From Bacteroidaceae bacterium (GTDB lineage: Bacteria > Bacteroidota > Bacteroidia > Bacteroidales > Bacteroidaceae): DNA of 33,349 nucleotides. Shown piece after piece: positions 9,381 to 17,039 of this stretch. The stretch lies in contig JAFQBB010000030.1 of assembly GCA_017416805.1 (NCBI GenBank), positions 80,341 through 113,689 on the forward strand, given 5' to 3'. Positions within the stretch are counted from its first letter, which is position 1. The number at the start of each line of letters is the position of its first letter. Both the position numbers and the translations under genes were made by a program. The notes beneath the pieces are model-generated. The model did no database searches. It was not told the DNA's origin and saw only the letters and a program-made list of their open reading frames with translations.

Positions 9381-10085
9381 ATGGCAAATCCTTTTTTTCG
9401 TTTCAAGCAGTTCACCGTGTGGCACGACCGTTGTGCCATGAAAGTGGGTACTGATGCCGTATTGTTGGGAAGTTGGGTAAACGTGGATGGCGCAAAGCGC
9501 CTTCTTGACATAGGTTGTGGGTGCGGATTGATAGCTTTGATGGTGGCCCAACGGTGTGAAGGTCAGGTTGTAGCTATCGAAATTGATTCGGAAGCCTCAT
9601 CCCAAGCGGCCGAAAATGTTTCCCGTTCACCGTGGAGTGAACGCATGGAAGTGATAAATGCCGATATCCGTACGTTTGTTGATGATGAGAAATTTGATGT
9701 GATTTTCTCCAATCCGCCATATTTTATGGAGTCTTTGAAATGTCCTGACAGAAAACGGTCAGATGCCCGGCATACGGATTCGCTCAGTTTTGATGACTTG
9801 ATGAAAAGTGCTTCATCTTTATTGAAGCAAACAGGAGAGTTTTCCGTAGTGATACCGGCTTCTGCTTTTGAAGCAATGAATGCTTCTGCCGTTTCTCATA
9901 AACTTTATCTGACGCGTCATACATGGGTGTTTACCAAGAAAGGGACTCCGGCAAAGCGGGTTTTGTTGACATATTCTCCCAAGATGCCAGCTTTTCAAGT
10001 GAACCCTCATGAGCTGGTTATAGAAAAGTCCCCCAAGGTGTATGGTGATGAGTTTGCTGATATGGTAAAGGATTTTTATCTTTAA
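9381..10085 (+). CDS. trmN6: tRNA1(Val) (adenine-37-N6)-methyltransferase, TrmN6/YfiC type
   Basis: The product is a class I SAM-dependent methyltransferase of 234 residues. The SAM-binding motif is LDIGCGCGL at 42-50 and the catalytic NPPYF is at 111-115, the N6-adenine signature. The N-terminus (FRFKQFTVWHDRCAMKVGTDAVLLG) is the hallmark of the YfiC/TrmN6 group, which methylates adenine-37 of tRNA1(Val). The frame extends upstream to 9363, but the ATG at 9381 (MANPFFRFK) matches the family start. The gene is divergent from lon with its own -7 box. The family is certain; the exact substrate is inferred from the group. Confidence 0.9.
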   Translation: MANPFFRFKQFTVWHDRCAMKVGTDAVLLGSWVNVDGAKRLLDIGCGCGLIALMVAQRCEGQVVAIEIDSEASSQAAENVSRSPWSERMEVINADIRTFVDDEKFDVIFSNPPYFMESLKCPDRKRSDARHTDSLSFDDLMKSASSLLKQTGEFSVVIPASAFEAMNASAVSHKLYLTRHTWVFTKKGTPAKRVLLTYSPKMPAFQVNPHELVIEKSPKVYGDEFADMVKDFYL

Positions 10086-10179
10086 GGGAGGTTCTATAAA
10101 TTGTCTTGTGAGGATTTGCTTCGGATTTTTGAGCATTTTTCTTCTTATCTGCGAAGAAGCGTAGCGGGGGCTATTAAGA

Positions 10180-11226
10180 TTATTTTCTAAGCCTTCTCAA
10201 CAATTCTTTATTCAATACAAGAAGCCGCTTGTTGCGGGTAGTTATTTCTTCTACAAAGGCTTCGCTGATAGGTTTCAACTCATTGAAAATATCCAAAACG
10301 CTTTGCATGATGTTGAATCCTACTTGTGAATTCTTTTCGTCAAACTTTCCGATGATCACATTTAAACCTTTTTCTATGATTTCTACGGTCAAATCAGCCT
10401 CGGCCATTACGGGGTCTCCATCGTAGTGGATTACTCCTGGTTTGCTCCGATGAATCCGTAACCGTTTGCATCTTAGAGTTTTGATTTTGCTGTTTTGGTC
10501 AAGCGTGCCGTTCATCATCTGGAATGAAATGGCCGGTGCGTCCAGCATGGTGAAAGGTTCCATGATGATGACATCCATCAAGCCATCGCAAAGTGAAGCG
10601 TTGGGCGCTATGTAAAAATTATTTCCATATTGTGAAGCGTTGGCGCAGGTGATAAGGAAGGCTTTATGGTGCATAGTGCCGTCCTCGTTTTCGATTTCGT
10701 ATGTTTCCGGTTCGTAACGTAATCCTTCTCGCAATGTGTTTTCGATATAGGTTGCAATTCCTCGTTTTCCTGCTTGTGCAAATTTCATGCTGATAAAAGC
10801 ATCAAATCCAACCCCACAAGTACAAAAATAAGGTATGTCATTGATGCGGCCATAATCAATCTGTTCAATGGTGCCGTTATTGATGATATCAATGGCCTTC
10901 TTGACATCCATAGGGATTTGCAGATGGCGTGCCAATCCGTTTCCTGAGCCACAAGGGATAATGCCTAATGTCGTTTGGGTATGCACCAATGCACGTGCCG
11001 TTTCATTGATAGTGCCATCGCCTCCCACGGCTACAACCAGGTCTATCTCTTCAGCTACGGCTTGGGCGGCAATCTCCGTAGCATGTCCGGCGTGTTGTGT
11101 GGGTATGATGCGATAATCATACTTGTCCTTATCCAAGTATTTGTTTATTTTCTCGGTTACATTCTTTTTGTTTTGCGTACCCGAAATGGGATTTACAATG
11201 ATGATGGCACTTCGTTTTTTGTTCAT
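10180..11226 (-). CDS. Diacylglycerol/sphingosine kinase family lipid kinase (YegS/DagK-like)
   Basis: This protein has the DAGK catalytic fold, which phosphorylates a lipid hydroxyl with ATP. Motifs are IVNPISG near 10-16, GGDGTINE at 68-75 (nucleotide loop) and PCGSGNGLA at 91-99. At 348 residues it exceeds the usual 300; the extra part is a charged helical C-terminus (from about 305) ending in a Leu/Arg-rich stretch. I use ATG 11224-11226 (MNKKRSAIIIVNP) rather than the GTG three codons upstream. The gene is divergent from serine palmitoyltransferase, which suggests that its substrate could be a sphingoid base or a diacylglycerol; that is inference. It converges on the TrmN6 gene. Confidence 0.88.
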   Translation of the reverse strand: MNKKRSAIIIVNPISGTQNKKNVTEKINKYLDKDKYDYRIIPTQHAGHATEIAAQAVAEEIDLVVAVGGDGTINETARALVHTQTTLGIIPCGSGNGLARHLQIPMDVKKAIDIINNGTIEQIDYGRINDIPYFCTCGVGFDAFISMKFAQAGKRGIATYIENTLREGLRYEPETYEIENEDGTMHHKAFLITCANASQYGNNFYIAPNASLCDGLMDVIIMEPFTMLDAPAISFQMMNGTLDQNSKIKTLRCKRLRIHRSKPGVIHYDGDPVMAEADLTVEIIEKGLNVIIGKFDEKNSQVGFNIMQSVLDIFNELKPISEAFVEEITTRNKRLLVLNKELLRRLRK

Positions 11227-11257
11227 GAAATTCACGCATTAGGCGAGTTTGACCGGA

Positions 11258-11265
11258 CAAAGATA
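11258..11265 (-). promoter_or_regulatory. Candidate -7 box for the lipid kinase
   Basis: On the minus strand this reads TATCTTTG, an exact TAnnTTTG, about 32 bases upstream of the kinase ATG. Confidence 0.55.
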
Positions 11266-11359
11266 ATCTTTTCTTTTTGAATAATCCCTATTTCTTTCTT
11301 ACTTTTCCCTCCTTCTTCTTTTTTTTGCTCATTTGCTCGTTCATTATTGGAAATATTGT

Positions 11360-11367
11360 TATCTTTG
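11360..11367 (+). promoter_or_regulatory. Candidate -7 box for serine palmitoyltransferase
   Basis: TATCTTTG is an exact TAnnTTTG. It is followed by a leader of about 70 bases before the ATG at 11443. A TTTG at 11332-11335 is 24 bases upstream, slightly far for a -33 box. The kinase and spt promoters therefore lie back to back within about 100 bases. Confidence 0.55.
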
Positions 11368-11442
11368 CGGCCTATTTTGCATATTAATATCAGGTAGAGT
11401 AAAAACAAAAAACCGACAAACTGGTTTTTGAAAAAAAGATAT

Positions 11443-12633
11443 ATGAATATTTTAAAAGAAAGATTAGCAAAGTACACCCTGCCTCAGCAATACATGGCAA
11501 TGGGCGTATATCCTTATTTTCGAACAATAAACAGCCATCAGGACACAGAGGTGGAGATGGATGGCAAGAGAATTCTCATGTTTGGTTCGAATGCGTATTT
11601 GGGACTCACCTATGATCGCCGTATCATGGATGCCGCCATTGCCGCTACCGAGAAATATGGCACGGGATGTGCAGGTTCGCGTTTCCTCAATGGCACACTT
11701 GACATTCATGTCCAGTTGGAAAAAGAGTTGGCAGCTTTTGTAGGCAAGGATGAATCCCTCTGTTTCTCTACAGGTTTTACGGTGAACGAAGGTATTATCC
11801 CTGCATTGGTGGGACGTAACGACTATATCATTTGTGATGACCGCGATCATGCATCAATCGTTGATGGTCGTCGCCTTTCTGCGGCCACCCAACTCAAATA
11901 TAAGCACAACGATATGGAGGACCTTGAAAAGAAACTCCGTCGGTGCGAACCCGATGCGGTGAAACTTATCGTCGTGGATGGTGTGTTCTCTATGGAAGGA
12001 GATTTGGCCAATTTGCCCGAAATTGTCCGCCTGAAAAAGAAATACAATGCTTCTATCTACGTGGACGAGGCACACGGCTTGGGTGTTTTTGGAAAGAATG
12101 GACGAGGCGTATGCGACCATTTTGGCGTCACTGAGGATATAGACCTTATCATGGGTACGTTCAGCAAGTCTTTGGCCAGCATTGGCGGATTTGTAGCAGG
12201 CGACAAGGAGATTATCAATTGGCTCCGTCATACCGCACGCAGCTATATTTTTCAGGCCAGTAGCACACCTGCCGCTACCGCTTCGGCTATCGAAGCCTTG
12301 CATATCCTCCAGTCAGAACCTGAGCGGATAAAGGCTCTTTGGGATATTACCAATTATGCGCTCGAACGTTTCCGTGAAGCCGGATTTGAAATTGGAGAAA
12401 CAGAATCGCCCATCATTCCGCTTTATGTACGCGATGAAGAGAAAACCTTCATTGTGACTAAAATGGCTTTTGATGAGGGAATCTTCATCAATCCCGTCAT
12501 TCCGCCGGCTTGTGCCCCGGACGACACACTGGTACGTGTTGCTTTAATGGCTACCCACACTCGTGAACAAGTGGATTTTGCCGTAGAGAAACTTACCAAA
12601 TGTTTCAGAGAATTGGGAATCTTGAAATCATAA
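11443..12633 (+). CDS. spt: Serine palmitoyltransferase (alpha-oxoamine synthase family)
   Basis: The enzyme condenses serine with an acyl-CoA using PLP, the first step of sphingolipid synthesis. The 396-residue protein belongs to the alpha-oxoamine synthase group: GSNAYLGL at 48-55, GTGCAGSRFLNGT near 73-85, His136 stacking on PLP, DEAH at 208-211, and the Schiff-base lysine in GTFSKSL (Lys242). The family also includes 2-amino-3-ketobutyrate CoA ligase and 8-amino-7-oxononanoate synthase. I prefer serine palmitoyltransferase because the N-terminus (LPQQYMAMGVYPYFRTI) and overall length fit the Bacteroides enzyme. The ATG at 11443 is used; an upstream in-frame TTG (11428) is less likely. The gene is divergent from a lipid kinase. 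Confidence 0.88.
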   Translation: MNILKERLAKYTLPQQYMAMGVYPYFRTINSHQDTEVEMDGKRILMFGSNAYLGLTYDRRIMDAAIAATEKYGTGCAGSRFLNGTLDIHVQLEKELAAFVGKDESLCFSTGFTVNEGIIPALVGRNDYIICDDRDHASIVDGRRLSAATQLKYKHNDMEDLEKKLRRCEPDAVKLIVVDGVFSMEGDLANLPEIVRLKKKYNASIYVDEAHGLGVFGKNGRGVCDHFGVTEDIDLIMGTFSKSLASIGGFVAGDKEIINWLRHTARSYIFQASSTPAATASAIEALHILQSEPERIKALWDITNYALERFREAGFEIGETESPIIPLYVRDEEKTFIVTKMAFDEGIFINPVIPPACAPDDTLVRVALMATHTREQVDFAVEKLTKCFRELGILKS

Positions 12634-12645
12634 AAAATCAATGGC

Positions 12646-12732
12646 GAGGGTATGTTAAGAATAAACTGCACTTAAAGTGGGAATTTGTAGGGCCCGCCTT
12701 AAAATTATTCTTGACATACCCTCTTCGTTTTT
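12646..12732 (+). terminator. Long-stem terminator or palindromic element after spt
   Basis: A 19-base arm starting GAGGGTATG at 12646-12664 pairs with 12705-12723 (ending CATACCCTC) with a single G-T wobble. A T-rich tail follows (TTCGTTTTTA). It lies between the spt stop and the next ATG. The stem and T-tract fit a terminator, but the 40-base loop is unusually long, so a small palindromic repeat element is possible. Confidence 0.65.
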
Positions 12733-12748
12733 ACTATATCGTATTGCC

Positions 12749-13180
12749 ATGAAAAAGTTCTTTTCTATCGATAATCCTCCAGCCAATTATGGCCATTGCA
12801 TGAATCATGGTTGTCCCCGTTCTGCCACTTGTTTGAGGTACATGTTGGGCAAGTTGCCCCATAGTGCGAATCCTTTTGTGAGTTGCCTTCATCCTTCACA
12901 TTACCCCGCAGGTGTCCAGTGCCCCTACTACCGCTCTTCACAGAAGGTCAGAGTTGCGTGGGGTGTCCGTTATCTTTGGGATGATGTCCCCTATAAATTG
13001 GCCGTACAAATGAAGCAGACCCTTATCAGATATTTTGGTCGAGGTGTTTACTATTCCTATTACCGTAAAGAAGTACCTCTCTTCCCAGAGGAACAGGAGG
13101 TGATACGTAAACTCTTTGCAGAAAATGGAGTAACTTCCGAACCCGTATTCGAGTCGTATAGCGAAGAATATGAATGGTAA
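12749..13180 (+). CDS. DUF6078-like small Cys-rich protein
   Basis: This is a 143-residue protein without signal peptide or membrane helix. Its N-terminal half holds Cys residues in a pattern that could bind a metal (CMNHGCPRSATCLRYM, then SCLHP and QCPYY). The C-terminal half is aromatic-rich with a VAWGVRYLWDDVPYKLA stretch and a helical end. I recall this pattern from the Bacteroidales family DUF6078, of unknown function; this is from memory. The ATG at 12749 (MKKFFSIDNPPANYGHC) fits better than the upstream non-ATG extension, which would run into the hairpin. It precedes a secreted protein by 33 bases and may be co-transcribed with it. I do not propose a function. Confidence 0.7.
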   Translation: MKKFFSIDNPPANYGHCMNHGCPRSATCLRYMLGKLPHSANPFVSCLHPSHYPAGVQCPYYRSSQKVRVAWGVRYLWDDVPYKLAVQMKQTLIRYFGRGVYYSYYRKEVPLFPEEQEVIRKLFAENGVTSEPVFESYSEEYEW

Positions 13181-13213
13181 AGATTGAAAGTGGAACATAA
13201 AAATGATTTCAAT

Positions 13214-13855
13214 ATGAAGAGAATGCTATTTTTCCTGTTTGTGGCCGTTGTAAGCATGAATGGGCTTGCACAAAAGTTCGTAGGATATAGTGATCGGACA
13301 ACAGTTTATGAGAAATACCAGCCTGCCCGAATAACCCTGTACAACGGTAAGGTAATCATGCAGAAAGAAGCAAATGTCTTTCTGAAAAACGGCCGTTTGC
13401 TTTTCAAGAAAGGCATGTTCGACATGGTGGCCGATATGGCACCGATTCAAACCGTCGAGTTCGCGGACAGGCAATATGTGAAAGTGGACACCATATTGGC
13501 TACCGTCATTGACACATTGGGCGGCAACAGGGTGCTTTGTACAACCACCATAGACATGGCTGCATACAATAGCCGTGCTGTAAACGATCGTGTAATAACC
13601 AGTCTTCAATTTAGTGCTGACCAAATGGGCACTACAGACATTGACCTGTCGGCCGGAAACAAACAATACCCCTTGGTAAACAACTATTTTTTTGAGATAG
13701 ATGGGAAGATTGTGGAGCTCCACGAACGTACAATCAGGCGTCTGCTCCCCAAGAAAAAGAGAGAAAGATTTGATTTCTACCTCCAAATGCCAGAGTTTGA
13801 TTGGTTCGATAAGAGTTCATTGCACAAAATCCTTGAACTGTTTGTTGAAGAATAA
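13214..13855 (+). CDS. Secreted protein of unknown function
   Basis: This 213-residue protein has a clear signal peptide (MKRMLFFLFVAVVSMNGLAQ, cleavage probably after Ala-Gln). The mature part is beta-rich, with repeated short strands such as ARITLYNGKVIMQKEANVF and a DTILATVIDTLGGNRVL segment, and ends in a basic/aromatic region (LPKKKRERFDFYLQMPEFDWF). There is one Cys and no lipobox, so a soluble periplasmic or exported protein is likely. I do not recognise the family. The ATG at 13214 is chosen because it starts the signal peptide; the in-frame extension from 13184 begins with TTG. It lies between the DUF6078-like gene and the frameshifted metallopeptidase gene, all on the plus strand. 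Confidence 0.7.
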   Translation: MKRMLFFLFVAVVSMNGLAQKFVGYSDRTTVYEKYQPARITLYNGKVIMQKEANVFLKNGRLLFKKGMFDMVADMAPIQTVEFADRQYVKVDTILATVIDTLGGNRVLCTTTIDMAAYNSRAVNDRVITSLQFSADQMGTTDIDLSAGNKQYPLVNNYFFEIDGKIVELHERTIRRLLPKKKRERFDFYLQMPEFDWFDKSSLHKILELFVEE

Positions 13856-13931
13856 GTGCAGAATTATTGAATTCCATACCTATTATTATATATTTATCAA
13901 CAGAACTTGATTCCTACCTTAAATTACAGAT

Positions 13932-16390
13932 ATGATAAAGCATGTTAGATTTAAGACATTGCAGGCCTTTTTGGCCGGGATGTTAGTTGGCACCTCCCAA
14001 CTCGTAGCGCAAGAGGATTACACCAGTTACTTGAAGAATCCCTCATTCGAGACCGATGGCCTTTCCGGATGGACAGTGAAAAACATGGCAACTCAAAGCA
14101 ATTCTGTCTTTTCCATCAAGAATGGCACCTATTATATTGGTCGTGGGTCAGTATTGGAAGTCATATTGGTGATGCTTCTGTGTGTCAGACTTTGACAGGA
14201 TTGCCCACAGGCCAATACAAACTGACGGCTTCAGCCCTGCATATCCAGCAAAGTGGAAGCGGTAGTACCACCAATAATGGAGCCGAGCAGACGGGAGCCT
14301 GCATCTATGCCGGAATGAATAAAGTCCCCGTGACGGCAATGAAACAATACGAAGTCACATTTTCTGTAATAGATGAGGGAGACAATATCGAGATAGGACT
14401 GAAGGCAGAAGGGGCAACCGGCAATTACCTCTGTTTGGACAATTTTAAGCTCCAATATGTCGGGGCCGTATCAATTACGGCCTATGCACAGGAAGTGGAG
14501 CTGATGTGCAACCAAGGACAAGAATTCTTGGATAAGGGAATTCAGCAAACCGTTGCCGAGACTCTTACCGCGGCTATAGGTAAGGCAAAAACTGCTTTAC
14601 AGGGCACAGGAACCGCCGAAGATGGAAGCATCATATATGACCAGAAAGCATTGAGCGAAGCTAAAAACTTGTTAGCCGATGCCTTGGACGCAGCAAAAGC
14701 ATCCCGTCTCCTTTATGACAATTTGCAGACACGTATTGACTATGCCCGCAAAGTGTTGGTTTGGTGGGAAGGTACGGAGCAGAAAGCCAATCAGCTGAAT
14801 AATCTGAAAAGCGAAATAGACTCAGCTGCTCAGAAATATACCGATTACACCTTGACGTCCGATGAAATCAGTGACGCCATCAAGTCCTTGAACACACGGA
14901 TAAGCCTTGTTGACAAGAAGATTTATTGTAGCGGTAGTGCTTGTGGTACAGAAACTGAGCTTAACAATCCTGCCAGTCATTGGAGCTTTGAGCGCAGCTT
15001 GCAATCCAAGCATTGGATACTTTTTTGGGAAGCCGGATACGGTACGGATGTCCCAGTGTCTGTAGAATCCATACTTGACAGAGCCGATCAGATATTTGAA
15101 TTTTATGCCGATAGCCTTAAGTTCATCACCATTAATCAAGGAAAGTCAAAAACTGACACCTACAAGATGATTATCCGCTTGCGCTATACCGAAGAGTGGG
15201 AGGCAAGTGGTAGCGGTATAGACAATACCATCGGACTGCTCACCCTTTCGCGTTGGGCATACACATCGCGCGATGGACAGACCGTGGCGCACGAGATAGG
15301 GCATTGCTTCCAATACCAGACCCATTGTGACAATAATGATCAGAATGGATGGATGTACAACTGGGGGAGTGGCAACTACAATGTCTTTTGGGAAATGTGT
15401 GCACAATGGCAGGCCTACAAATATTATCCGGCCATGCAATTCAACAATGAGTGGTTGACCAATACCCTCAACGGGTTGCATAAACATCCGCTGGCCGTCG
15501 ATTTGCGATACAACAACTACTTTATCCAAGACTATTTCTGTCATAAACATGGTATGGACATCATAGGACGGTTGTGGAACGAGTCCAAAAGTCCCGAAGA
15601 CCCCTTGCAGGCCTATATGCGTCTCACTATGAGCTCCAAATTGAGTACAGCTGAGAAGTTGGAGCAATTGAACAATGAAATGTGGGAATATGGCGCCCGC
15701 ATGACCACTTTCGATATGGACCCTATCCGTGAATTGGGAAAGAATACCATTGGCAAGCGCAATCAGACCAGTCTGACTAAGGACGATGAAGGCTTTTGGA
15801 GTCCTACCGTTGATAACTGTATCGAGAATTTTGGTCACAATGCCATCCGGTTGAATACGCCAACCAAGGCCAAAACCGTATATGCCGAATTTGTGGGCGA
15901 AGTCGGGAAGAGCGGTTACACGCTTTACAATAAGATTAAGGCAGGATGGAAAATGGGATTTGTTGCCATGTTGAAAGATGGGACAAGAGTCTATGGAGAT
16001 ATAAGCACAGCTTTGTTCAAGACCGACCTCAAGAACCCCGAAATACTTGTCGAGTTTGAGTGTCCAGATAACTGTTCTCATCTTTGGTTTGTTGTCAGTG
16101 GAGCACCAACAAGCTATTGGACACGCGATTGGATAGACTGGGATGGTTTGGAAGGCAAAAAAGAGCAATGGCCCTATAAGGTGAAATTCTATCAGACCAA
16201 TGTACAGGGAAAGGCCAACAATAATACCTATCCCAATGCAATAGAACATATCCTGCCTGATTGTAATTTGCCGGTAGCTACGGATGGTGTATATTCCATT
16301 ACAGGAACCCTTCTGCGTAAAGGCACTACCTCACTCGAAGGATTGCCCCATGGAATCTATATTGTCAATGGCAAAAAAGTAGTCTGGTAA
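13932..16390 (+). pseudogene. Secreted HEIGH-motif zinc metallopeptidase-like protein, frameshifted
   Basis: Two overlapping frames make one protein. The first (from ATG 13932) gives a signal peptide (MIKHVRFKTLQAFLAGMLVG...) and the start of a jelly-roll domain (NPSFETDGLSGWTV). The second carries on from IGDASVCQTLTGLPTG to the stop at 16390. The shift equals one missing base; one extra G in the GGG at 14145-14147 would restore about 819 residues. After the jelly roll come helical bundles (14480-14930), then a zincin-like domain with HEIGH at 15290-15304 and a Glu (FWEMCAQW, 15392) 30 residues later as possible third ligand. The C-terminal tail (VYSITGTLLRKG, then LPHGIYIVNGKK) resembles that of the lyase-like protein. 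It looks like a DUF6055-type family, from memory. It may be a true pseudogene or a sequencing error. Confidence 0.7.
14145..14147 (+). other. Probable frameshift site (GGG run)
   Basis: Upstream the frame reads YYIGRG; downstream the continuing frame reads VSIGSHIGDASV. Adding one G here joins them without any stop and with a sensible jelly-roll sequence. No canonical slippery heptamer (X XXY YYZ) is present, so programmed -1 frameshifting is unlikely. Confidence 0.55.
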
Positions 16391-16469
16391 TTTGGTACGG
16401 AAAGACAAGCTGTATTTGCTCTACCTTACGGGGGGCATGTTGCAATAGGTTGTCCGTCTGAACAGTTTG

Positions 16470-16520
16470 CTCCGCTCGCGCACCGGGTTTGTTCGGTTCG
16501 CGAGCGGAGTCTTTTTTTTT
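16470..16520 (+). terminator. Strong intrinsic terminator
   Basis: A perfect 11-bp G/C-rich stem (CTCCGCTCGCG at 16470-16480, CGCGAGCGGAG at 16499-16509) with an 18-base loop is followed by TCTTTTTTTTT. It lies 80 bases after the metallopeptidase stop. Confidence 0.93.
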
Positions 16521-16644
16521 ATTGATGTCCGATATACAGCTATAATGTCTTGCATTTATAACAGGTATAATATTTTATCGGGCACCAATAATGAACTTAT
16601 GTATAATAACCTGTGAATTAGTGTTATAAATTATCTGAAATTAT

Positions 16645-16746
16645 ATACCTTCTATATTTTGAACCACGAAATATATATTTCGTGGTTCAAAATAATTATT
16701 CTGTGGTTGGAAATATTTATTTTGTGCTTTAAAATATAGAAGGTAT
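16645..16746. repeat. 102-base nested palindrome with 16-bp terminal inverted repeats
   Basis: The outer arms ATACCTTCTATATTTT (16645-16660) and AAAATATAGAAGGTAT (16731-16746) are perfectly complementary. Inside lies a perfect 36-bp palindrome (16657-16692) built on GAACCACGAAATAT and its complement. The TCGTGGTTC core then recurs in degenerate form about every 21 bases (CTGTGGTTGG near 16701, TTGTGCTTTA near 16722). No coding sequence and no clear target-site duplication were found. It may be a MITE-like element, an operator array or an RNA structure. Confidence 0.75.
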
Positions 16747-16828
16747 TGAGTTGGAAATGGTTTGTAACCGAATTGCCCGACTCAATAAATATAATAATAA
16801 CGTGAGTTCGACGAATTCAAAATAGAGT

Positions 16829-16873
16829 AAGCTGTGTATCCAATGTCCTTTGTACATTGATGCACGGCTTTTT
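16829..16873 (+). terminator. Terminator-like hairpin with no visible gene before it
   Basis: The arm AAGCTGTGTATCCAATGT (16829-16846) pairs with ACATTGATGCACGGCTT (16854-16870) with G-U pairs and one bulge. The loop is short and TTTTT follows. It is oriented plus and lies 350 bases beyond the previous terminator, so it may end a small RNA or an attenuated leader. No TAnnTTTG promoter was found immediately upstream. Confidence 0.6.
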
Positions 16874-16989
16874 CGGAAACATACAATATGCAGCAATAGA
16901 TCCCAACATGTTTACGATAAAATTGTGTCTTTTCCTGATTTCAGTAGATGGTTGATGTTGAATCTTTCTTCAAGTTTTTTTATTATATG

Positions 16990-17020
16990 TTTGTTGTTTG
17001 GGAAGAATTGAGTACTTTTG
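16990..17020 (+). promoter_or_regulatory. Promoter of the membrane AraC-type regulator
   Basis: TTTG at 16990-16993 (-33) and TACTTTTG at 17013-17020 (-7, TAnnTTTG) are separated by 19 bases, an excellent Bacteroidota sigma-factor match. The predicted start of transcription is near 17024-17027, which argues for ATG 17040 rather than 17022 as the translation start. Confidence 0.75.
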
Positions 17021-17039
17021 CATGGATAATTCCGACCAA

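Larger units (their letters stand above)
16521..17012. other. Gene-free region before the AraC-type gene
   Basis: About 490 A/T-rich bases without a credible open reading frame in any frame. It contains the nested palindrome (16645-16746) and a terminator-like hairpin (16829-16873). The remainder shows nothing recognisable. Confidence 0.6.

Noticed and set aside
10141-10159. Terminator between the TrmN6-like and lipid kinase genes
   Set aside because: The CTTCTT/AAGAAG stem has only six weak pairs and no T-run on the correct side of either strand.
14130-14160. Programmed -1 ribosomal frameshift in the metallopeptidase gene
   Set aside because: No slippery heptamer and no obvious downstream pseudoknot; a simple indel in GGG explains the sequence better.
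15146-16249. A 367-codon open frame antisense to the metallopeptidase-like gene
   Set aside because: It has no domain or signal peptide logic, and the plus strand encodes a coherent HEIGH-motif protein with a natural tail. It is a by-product of codon bias.
16645-16746. Insertion sequence
   Set aside because: It is only 102 bases with no transposase and no clear target-site duplication, so only a MITE-like or regulatory reading remains.
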